From contig CAIYHK010000020.1 of assembly GCA_903925985.1 (NCBI GenBank), positions 1 to 11,742 on the forward strand: a DNA stretch of 11,742 nt, read 5' to 3'. Below, in pieces: positions 7,254 to 11,742 of this stretch (its first letter is position 1; each line of letters begins with the position of its first letter). Below the pieces are notes generated by a model. The model was not told where the DNA came from. It saw only the letters and a program-made list of their open reading frames with translations, and ran no database searches. The position numbers and the translations under genes were made by a program. Source of the stretch: an uncultured Actinomycetes bacterium (GTDB lineage Bacteria; Actinomycetota; Acidimicrobiia; Acidimicrobiales; Ilumatobacteraceae).

Positions 7254-8474
7254 GGACCAATCAGACAGCAACATCACTTCAAGGCGGTCACCTGCGTACA
7301 CGCCTTGGCCATCTTCAACCATGGCGATGGCGTTGGCAATTGATGTCGCTGCGAGTTGATGGCTGCCCTGTGGCCCTGTTGATGTGACATGTACGTATCC
7401 ATCTTCGTCAAACTTTGCAAAAACCCTGTTCCAATGGGTCTTGCCATCAGGCTCACGTCGCATGTCATCGTCAGCGATCGCAAGAACTGTTGGTCGAAAC
7501 GGCTCCAGGTTCATCATTTGGCGAATTGCGGGTCGTGCAATTAACTCGAAACTGACCATGCTGCTAACCGGGTTACCAGGAAGACCAAAAATCGGAACTT
7601 CAACACCAGATGTGTTGCTCAACACTCCAAAGGCGAAAGGTTTGGCTGGCCTGATTGCAATTTGCATCCATGCCATGGATGCAATTCTTGAAAGCACCGC
7701 CTTCACTACGTCGTAGTCGCCCATGCTCACGCCACCACTCGTTAGTACGGCATCGCACTGGTCAACTGCGGTTCGAAGTGCCGTCTCAAGAGCTGCCTCA
7801 TCGTCTTTGATGATTCCAAAATCGATTGGCTCTGCTCCTGCAGCAGCCACCAACTTCAGCAACATCACTTTGTTGCTCTCGCGTATCTGGCCAGGTGCGA
7901 GAGGTGAACCGTCATCCACGAGTTCATCCCCAGTTGACAACACGCCGATGCGGGCCTTGCGTGTCACAGTTACGAAGTTTGCGTTAATGCTCGCCAACAC
8001 TCCAGCCACCGCCGGCGTAATGGCTGTGCCACTGCGGAAAACAACTTGGCCCTCGCGCACATCGCTACCCGCACTTCTAATTGACTGTCCCGCTCCGACA
8101 CTCGCGAGAATCTCAACCGATGCACCCGTGGAATCGACAACCGAATCTTCGACCATCACCACCGCGTCAGCGCCTATAGGCATCGGTGCGCCAGTCATGA
8201 TCTTGATTGCCGAACCCGGCTCCAGATCGACGTCCGCTACTGCACCAGCAGCGATTGCACCGAGGACGCGAAGCTTGATCGGAGCACCTGCTGTGTCACC
8301 GGCACGGACTGCCCAGCCATCCACAGCCGAATTCGCAAACGGCGGCACAGACTCAGCAGCGATTACATCGTTTGCCAGTGAGCACCCCACTGCGGCGTTC
8401 AATGGCAGCGTCACCGCTGGCAGCACATTGATGTGGCTCCAAACGTGCCTTTGTGCGTCTATGAGTTGAATCAC
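7251..8474 (-). CDS. moeA: Molybdopterin molybdenumtransferase MoeA / gephyrin-like Glp
   Basis: MoeA inserts molybdate into adenylated molybdopterin, the last common step of molybdenum cofactor synthesis. Counting from the GTG at 8474 (407 aa), the hallmark motifs are SAVDGWAV (D52), GAPMPIGADAVVMVED (about 95-110) and TGDEL (D183). GGVSMGDYD follows at 247-255, then RPAKP at 275-279, where many homologues have a PGKP motif, and GLPGNP at 297-302. The three aspartates correspond to the essential acidic residues of E. coli MoeA. The frame is open to 8537, but that extension would overlap the divergent gene and is not conserved. GTG 8483 is an alternative. GTG 8474 has a TACCGT box 7 nt upstream. 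In Corynebacterium a paralogue of this family, Glp, partners the membrane receptor GlpR in cell division, and a GlpR/SepX-like gene lies 3 kb away. Sequence alone does not separate MoeA from Glp. Confidence 0.94.
   Translation of the reverse strand: MIQLIDAQRHVWSHINVLPAVTLPLNAAVGCSLANDVIAAESVPPFANSAVDGWAVRAGDTAGAPIKLRVLGAIAAGAVADVDLEPGSAIKIMTGAPMPIGADAVVMVEDSVVDSTGASVEILASVGAGQSIRSAGSDVREGQVVFRSGTAITPAVAGVLASINANFVTVTRKARIGVLSTGDELVDDGSPLAPGQIRESNKVMLLKLVAAAGAEPIDFGIIKDDEAALETALRTAVDQCDAVLTSGGVSMGDYDVVKAVLSRIASMAWMQIAIRPAKPFAFGVLSNTSGVEVPIFGLPGNPVSSMVSFELIARPAIRQMMNLEPFRPTVLAIADDDMRREPDGKTHWNRVFAKFDEDGYVHVTSTGPQGSHQLAATSIANAIAMVEDGQGVYAGDRLEVMLLSDWS
7662..7684. repeat. Perfect 10-bp inverted repeat inside moeA
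   Basis: TTGCATCCAT and ATGGATGCAA flank a 3 nt spacer (GCC), giving a 23 bp near-continuous palindrome within the coding region. It corresponds to the residues SMAWMQ, ahead of the RPAKP motif. It could fold as a strong RNA hairpin or be a protein-binding site; its function is unknown. Confidence 0.7.
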
Positions 8475-8481
8475 GGTGGTC

Positions 8482-8487
8482 ACGGTA
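8482..8487 (-). promoter_or_regulatory. Candidate leaderless -10 box of moeA
   Basis: On the minus strand TACCGT (TANNNT type) precedes the GTG at 8474 by 7 nt. No Shine-Dalgarno is present. If real, it fixes the moeA start at 8474 rather than at 8483 or 8537. Confidence 0.3.
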
Positions 8488-8512
8488 GATGATTGCGTGG
8501 GAGAGTGTGAAG

Positions 8513-9076
8513 GTGAGCCTCTACACCCCTCCCCCACACAGCGGATTTACCGCCGCTTGGCAGGTTGGGGATACGGGTCACGAAGTCGTTGCCGAACTGC
8601 GCTGGGACAACGATGCCTGGACGGCTGAGTGCTATCACAGCGATGAGCGCGTCAACTTCGTTATGCGTCTCTCACCTAATTGGCAGATCCGCCAGTTCAT
8701 TCTCTTTCGCGATATGGAAGACCCAGACCTATGGCTGGCAACGGACGGCGGTGGGCGCTGGGGCGAGATGAATGGTGAGCACCGAACAGAATTCGATGGT
8801 TGCCGTGGAATCGACATCGCTGGCACACCGTTCACGAACGTTTTGATGATCTGTGGTCTGCCACTGCAAGTTGGTCACTCTGCTGAGGTGCCCGTGATCA
8901 GTGTCGACATGGAAACACTGGCAACGACATGGCTGGCGCAGACCTATACACGTGTCGCTGAACAAACTTGGCGGTACCACTCACTCGCTCTTAATGCCAA
9001 GGTCGAAGTTGAAGTTGACGAATTTGGATTCGTACTTGATGAACCCGGTGCGTTCAGCCGGATCCTCGGGACTTAA
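8513..9076 (+). CDS. Putative glycolipid-binding family protein (Pfam PF06475-like)
   Basis: The protein has 187 residues from the GTG at 8513. Its pattern matches, from memory, the 'putative glycolipid-binding' family. It begins with a hydrophilic beta-rich N-terminus (GHEVVAELRWDNDAWTAECY). Then come LATDGGGRW, the signature EFDGCRGIDIAGTPFTNVL, and PLQVGHSAEVPV. It ends with QTYTRVAEQTWRYHS and VDEFGFVLDEPGAF. The family is widespread in actinobacteria and proteobacteria and has no established biochemical function; the name comes from structural resemblance. There is no signal peptide or membrane segment. GTG 8513 is chosen because GGGAG lies 9 nt upstream; ATG 8489 would add 8 residues. 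The start is divergent from and nearly touching moeA, and the last 23 bp overlap galU on the other strand. A role with UDP-glucose-derived glycolipids is only suggested by position. Confidence 0.75.
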   Translation: MSLYTPPPHSGFTAAWQVGDTGHEVVAELRWDNDAWTAECYHSDERVNFVMRLSPNWQIRQFILFRDMEDPDLWLATDGGGRWGEMNGEHRTEFDGCRGIDIAGTPFTNVLMICGLPLQVGHSAEVPVISVDMETLATTWLAQTYTRVAEQTWRYHSLALNAKVEVEVDEFGFVLDEPGAFSRILGT

Positions 9077-9932
9077 GCCACTCGCTCAGCTGCTTGCCCA
9101 CAATCGGATCCTTGAGTGCGATGTCAATCACCGTGGTCAACCATCCAAATGGATTACCAGTGTCATAGTGATCGGAATCAACAACAATTCCGTGCATACC
9201 CTCACGATGGATTTGCTCCTGTAGTGCATCAGTTAATTGCAGTTCACCATTGGCACTTGGTTTTAGCGCAGCAATGTCATCCCAGATTGATGGCTCAAGG
9301 ATGTATCGACCCATCAAGACGATGTCACTTGGGGCTTCTTCGCGTTTTGGTTTTTCAACAACACCGGCAAGTTGCACAACACTTGCTCCGAGTTCCGCAG
9401 TCACATCTACGCCTGGAACCACACAGCCGTAAGCCGACACTTGATCCATCGCGACCCTCGCAAGACCAAGCACACTCTTGCCAGTCTTTTGGTTCAGTTC
9501 ACTCATCGCCGACAACAAATTTGCATCGGGTAGAAGTTCATCGGGTAGCAGCACCGCAAAAGTTGCTTGCCCCACCAATGCGCGGGCACAACCGACGGCG
9601 TGACCAAGCCCAAGTGGTTTGTCTTGGTACACAAACGACACTTGTACGTCGCGGCCAATTCTCTCCATTCGTGCTGCGAGTTCATCGCGGCCCGCGGCAC
9701 GCATTTTGTCGACCACCATCTGTGAGGGCTTGAAGTATCCCTCGATCCCGGGTTTTGCCTCATTGGTAACAATGACGATGTGGTCTATCCCAGCCCCAAC
9801 GGCCTCATCAATCGTGTACTGGATCGCTGGTCGGTCCACGATCGGGAGCAGTTCCTTGGGCACGGCTTTAGTGGCTGGCAGGAATCTGGTGCCCAGCCCA
9901 GCTGCAGGAACGACTGCGATACGTGCTGGCAT
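9054..9932 (-). CDS. galU: UTP--glucose-1-phosphate uridylyltransferase GalU
   Basis: GalU makes UDP-glucose from UTP and glucose-1-phosphate in the cytoplasm, feeding trehalose, glycolipid and cell-envelope polysaccharide synthesis. The 292-aa length is typical. The nucleotide-binding loop GLGTRFLPATKAVPKELLP is at 12-30 and VTNEAKPGIEGYF at 55-67. DKPLGLGHAV is at 104-113, the metal-binding region LLPDELL at 128-134, VVEKP at 191-195, GELQLTDAL at 229-237 and YDTGNPFGWL at 256-265. These separate bacterial GalU from RmlA-type enzymes. The start ATG at 9932 has a TAGAAT box 6 nt upstream and no Shine-Dalgarno, so the mRNA is likely leaderless. It diverges from the FmdB-like gene across a 37 bp spacer. 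Its 3' end overlaps the convergent glycolipid-binding-type gene by 23 bp. Confidence 0.95.
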   Translation of the reverse strand: MPARIAVVPAAGLGTRFLPATKAVPKELLPIVDRPAIQYTIDEAVGAGIDHIVIVTNEAKPGIEGYFKPSQMVVDKMRAAGRDELAARMERIGRDVQVSFVYQDKPLGLGHAVGCARALVGQATFAVLLPDELLPDANLLSAMSELNQKTGKSVLGLARVAMDQVSAYGCVVPGVDVTAELGASVVQLAGVVEKPKREEAPSDIVLMGRYILEPSIWDDIAALKPSANGELQLTDALQEQIHREGMHGIVVDSDHYDTGNPFGWLTTVIDIALKDPIVGKQLSEWLKSRGSG

Positions 9933-9938
9933 GTGACG

Positions 9939-9944
9939 ATTCTA
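9939..9944 (-). promoter_or_regulatory. -10 box of galU, leaderless type
   Basis: On the minus strand TAGAAT is followed by 6 nt and the galU ATG. It is the best match to the actinobacterial TANNNT/TATAAT box in the window and implies transcription from the start codon itself. Confidence 0.5.
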
Positions 9945-9955
9945 GGGACGATCAG

Positions 9956-9961
9956 TATCCT
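9956..9961 (+). promoter_or_regulatory. -10 box of the FmdB-like gene, near-leaderless
   Basis: TATCCT is followed by 8 nt and the ATG at 9970, with no Shine-Dalgarno. It lies back to back with the galU box, with 11 bp between the two hexamers, so two RNA polymerases could hardly bind at once. Confidence 0.4.
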
Positions 9962-9969
9962 GTAAGCCC

Positions 9970-10275
9970 ATGCCTACCTACGTGTACAAATTCACCGACA
10001 CGGGCGAGACCATTGAAGTTCAGCAATCATTCACCGACGATCCGTTGACCGAGGCCGTCCATCCGGTTGATGGCAAAGTGCACCCAGTGAAGAAGGTCTT
10101 CCTCCCAGTCGGAGTCACCTTCAAAGGCGGCGGTTTCTACAAAACCGACAGCAGGGGTTCATCCAGTTCGTCAAAGTCGGACACATCTTCGAGTGCCACG
10201 CCCGCTCCTGCTGCAACCCCGGCCCCTACTCCATCTGACTCAGGCACGGGATCTTCGGCTTCAACCACGGCCTGA
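9970..10275 (+). CDS. FmdB-family-like protein lacking the zinc-ribbon cysteines
   Basis: This 101-residue protein begins MPTYVYKFTDTGETIEV, followed by QSFTDDPLTEA, KKVFLPVGVTFKGGGFYKTD and SRGSSSSSKSD. This is the framework of the FmdB small-regulatory/zinc-ribbon family, whose members normally carry two CxxC pairs after MPTYEYRC and after the DPLTxC segment. Here the expected ligand positions are occupied by other residues (FTDTG and AVHPVDG) and the whole protein contains no cysteine, so it cannot form the usual zinc ribbon. Residues from about 54 to the end are a Ser/Thr/Pro/Ala-rich, probably disordered tail. The conserved VGVTFKGGGFYKTDSR core is intact, arguing against simple decay. 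The SAF-domain gene follows after 38 bp, probably in the same transcript. Family function is not established, so no role is assigned. Confidence 0.8.
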   Translation: MPTYVYKFTDTGETIEVQQSFTDDPLTEAVHPVDGKVHPVKKVFLPVGVTFKGGGFYKTDSRGSSSSSKSDTSSSATPAPAATPAPTPSDSGTGSSASTTA

Positions 10276-10313
10276 TCTTTCTTCCCCTCCGCGTCTCACG
10301 ACTTCGGAGAGTA

Positions 10314-10937
10314 ATGATCAACAAGTTTCTAGGAATCACGACCGCTTTGGTCGCGCGACTGCGGCAAGTCGTAACAGGATCACTGCGGTTGCGTCGCTTA
10401 ATTGCATTGGCGCCCGCGATCGTCACTGCATCCATAGTTGGTGGCTTTGTATTTGAACTTGAAAGCGAAAAAGATAATTGGGGCACTCGTACATGGGTGT
10501 ATGTCGCCACACAGGACTTGGCATCTGGCACTCAAATTACGGAAGGGTTAATTAAACGTTTGGAGGCACCGTTACACCTAGTGCCGACTGGCGCAATCAC
10601 AACACAACCAAGTTCACCTCTGGTGCGATCCGTTGAACACGGCACAATCCTCTTGCAACGCCATTTCAGCAATAGCGACACAATGTCCAGAGTGCCAACT
10701 GGATGGGTGGTCGCGGGCGTCAAAGGTGTCGACCCTGTGATTGATCTTCACCAAGGTGATTCAGTCGTATTGATGGCCAGTGGTCAAACGGTGTGTGACC
10801 GCGGCATGGTGACTTCGCATGAAACTGATTCGCTAAGTGGAGATCTGAGCGTGGCGGTTGCAGTGCCAATTGAGTGTGCTGTGCAGATGAGCGGTATCAC
10901 CGGCAGTATCAGCTTGGCGGTACACGGTGAGCGTTAG
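10314..10937 (+). CDS. SAF-domain (CpaB/RcpC-like) single-pass membrane protein
   Basis: The 207-aa protein has a basic N-terminus, one membrane helix at about 30-48 (IALAPAIVTASIVGGFVFEL), and an external part. The external part opens with VYVATQDLASGTQITEGLIK (62-81), the hallmark of an SAF domain as in CpaB/RcpC pilus assembly proteins. RSVEHGTILLQRHFS (about 105-119) completes the domain. The remaining stretch (GWVVAGVKG...LHQGDSVVLM) resembles the region after SAF in CpaB-like proteins, though it is short. No other pilus genes are in the window, so a pilus role is not shown. Streptomyces, as I recall, has an SAF-domain gene close to galU and an fmdB-like gene, fitting a conserved neighbourhood. 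Start ATG 10314 follows GGAGAG at close spacing. The stop interlocks with that of the convergent PHP gene. Confidence 0.72.
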   Translation: MINKFLGITTALVARLRQVVTGSLRLRRLIALAPAIVTASIVGGFVFELESEKDNWGTRTWVYVATQDLASGTQITEGLIKRLEAPLHLVPTGAITTQPSSPLVRSVEHGTILLQRHFSNSDTMSRVPTGWVVAGVKGVDPVIDLHQGDSVVLMASGQTVCDRGMVTSHETDSLSGDLSVAVAVPIECAVQMSGITGSISLAVHGER

Positions 10938-11647
10938 TTTGCGGGAACGATCCTTGGTGTCCACGGGCGTGGCTCGTCCCAGTGGTGGCCATAAACACGA
11001 GCCGACCGAAGTGAAACAAGGAACGATGCCGCATCGGTGAAGTCCTCGAGTTCGACAAAAGCACCACCGATTGCCAAAGGCACATGAGCATCGCTGCCAG
11101 CTCCCGCGAGTAAATCGTGGTCGGCGGCAAACCGCGCTGCTCGCACATTAAGGCTTGACAAGCTTGTTTTTGAGTTGATGACCTCAATTGCATCAACCAT
11201 CCCCGTATCGGTGAGCATCCGTAAGGAATCTTCCTGCAGGTTGCGCCTGAGTGGATCAAAGGGATGTGGGATGTACACGATTCCACCTTGATCGCGAATT
11301 GCTTTAGCGGTTTCCATTGCCGACATGCCAAAAGGAATGCGCTCGTTGATAAACAAACCGATGATCTCACCCGTGTGGGAGCGAATCTCTTCTCCACAAA
11401 TCACTCTGTGGCCAAACTCGCGTAGTGATTCGGCGAGCACCGATGCACCTCTCACGGCATGATGATCTGTAAGGCAAAGTACATCAATGCCTGAAGAAGT
11501 AACCGCTGTCACCAACTCATCAAAGGTGGTGGTGCTGTCACCACTATGAAACGAATGTGTATGCATGTCAACACGGACACAACCCGGTGTCTGAGGCTCT
11601 GCCAAGTGCTGATGGCGCGCTACTGCTTCAACTGAAGGAGCCGCCAA
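10934..11647 (-). CDS. PHP-domain metal-dependent phosphoesterase
   Basis: The 237-aa protein holds the four PHP motifs. These are HTH at 29-31 (VDMHTHSFHSGDS), TDHH at 60-63, GEE at 85-87 with HPF at 128-130, and GSDAH at 184-188. E155 fits a further ligand position. PHP domains hydrolyse phosphoesters with a cluster of two or three metal ions; stand-alone actinobacterial members include nucleotide or phosphoester hydrolases and histidinol-phosphatase relatives, and the substrate is not evident. The start is TTG at 11647: an in-frame stop lies 15 bases further upstream, and GGAGAG stands 7 nt before the TTG. A downstream ATG at residue 28 would remove the region just before the first metal motif. 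The upstream gene stops 4 bp before this start, so the two are probably translationally coupled. Confidence 0.88.
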   Translation of the reverse strand: MAAPSVEAVARHQHLAEPQTPGCVRVDMHTHSFHSGDSTTTFDELVTAVTSSGIDVLCLTDHHAVRGASVLAESLREFGHRVICGEEIRSHTGEIIGLFINERIPFGMSAMETAKAIRDQGGIVYIPHPFDPLRRNLQEDSLRMLTDTGMVDAIEVINSKTSLSSLNVRAARFAADHDLLAGAGSDAHVPLAIGGAFVELEDFTDAASFLVSLRSARVYGHHWDEPRPWTPRIVPAN

Positions 11648-11651
11648 GGCT

Positions 11652-11741
11652 CTACTCTCCGCTCATCATTACGTCGTTGATCACGAGGCTCACACCTGCA
11701 GCACGAGATGGCAGCCAGTCGATGTCACCGCCCACTTCAAC
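11652..11741 (-). CDS. C-terminal end of an unidentified protein, cut by the window edge
   Basis: A minus-strand frame is open from the window edge to a TAG at 11652-11654 and encodes 29 final residues, ending GVSLVINDVMMSGE. It is taken as coding because it is open to the edge, ends 4 bp before the PHP start, and its last codons carry the GGAGAG that serves that start. The fragment is too short for me to recognise a family. Confidence 0.5.
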   Translation of the reverse strand, partial: VEVGGDIDWLPSRAAGVSLVINDVMMSGE

Positions 11742-11742
11742 C

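Noticed and set aside
7723..8469. Open frame of 248 codons on the plus strand, antisense to moeA
   Set aside because: It is a low-complexity Ser/Thr/Ala-rich translation mirroring moeA, which has full family motifs. No ribosome-binding site and no recognisable domain.
8475..8537. N-terminal extension of moeA up to a GTG at 8537
   Set aside because: The extra residues are Gly/Ser/Pro/Thr-rich and unlike MoeA N-termini, and they overlap the divergent gene. A GTG start at 8474 fits better.
9116..9733. Open frame of 205 codons on the plus strand, antisense to galU
   Set aside because: The His/Gln/Arg-rich translation without motifs is a shadow of galU, whose motifs are complete.
10276..10313. 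Spacer between the FmdB-like and SAF genes, searched for a terminator or promoter
   Set aside because: Only the Shine-Dalgarno GGAGAG is visible, with no hairpin and no convincing -10 box. The two genes are more likely co-transcribed.

Overview
The window looks like a compact chromosomal stretch from an actinobacterium of moderate G+C. Three things suggest this. The order galU, moeA/glp, moaC, a SepX/GlpR-like membrane protein and a nearby tRNA-Ala, with an FmdB-like and an SAF-domain gene on the other side of galU, resembles a neighbourhood I recall from Streptomyces and Mycobacterium. The tRNA gene lacks an encoded CCA. Several start codons carry a TANNNT box 6-8 nt upstream, as in leaderless actinobacterial genes. 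A class such as Acidimicrobiia is possible but is a guess. No phage, transposon, CRISPR or plasmid signature is visible.

Layout. Positions 2-1897 (+) hold the 3' three quarters of an M1 zinc aminopeptidase. It converges, with a 10 bp gap, on a fatty-acyl-CoA synthetase-like gene (1908-3602, -). Just upstream of that gene on the same strand lie tRNA-Ala(CGC) (3631-3703) and a 168-aa three-helix membrane protein of the SepX/GlpR divisome type (3754-4260). Then come moaC (4404-4880, -), a cytochrome P450 on the opposite strand (4997-6220, +), moaA (6257-7240, -) and moeA/glp (7251-8474, -). A putative glycolipid-binding protein (8513-9076, +) converges on galU (9054-9932, -). A divergent pair, an FmdB-like protein without cysteines (9970-10275, +) and an SAF/CpaB-like membrane protein (10314-10937, +), meets a PHP-domain phosphoesterase (10934-11647, -). 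The tail of an unidentified gene (11652-11741, -) closes the window.

How the genes work together. MoaA and MoaC convert GTP to cyclic pyranopterin monophosphate, and MoeA inserts molybdenum at the end of the pathway; the MoaD/MoaE/MogA steps are not encoded here. In Corynebacterium the MoeA paralogue Glp binds the membrane protein GlpR and takes part in cell division. The presence of a GlpR/SepX-like gene here makes the same link plausible. GalU (UDP-glucose), the glycolipid-binding protein and the SAF protein may form an envelope-related theme, but that is inference. The P450 has its own promoter region with a 30 bp perfect palindrome, which looks like an operator.

The most interesting points are the GlpR/SepX-Glp pairing, the loss of every zinc-ligand cysteine in the FmdB-like protein, the tandem copy of the 3' end of moaA that doubles a stop-codon hairpin, the P450 palindrome, and the recurrent leaderless-promoter spacing.
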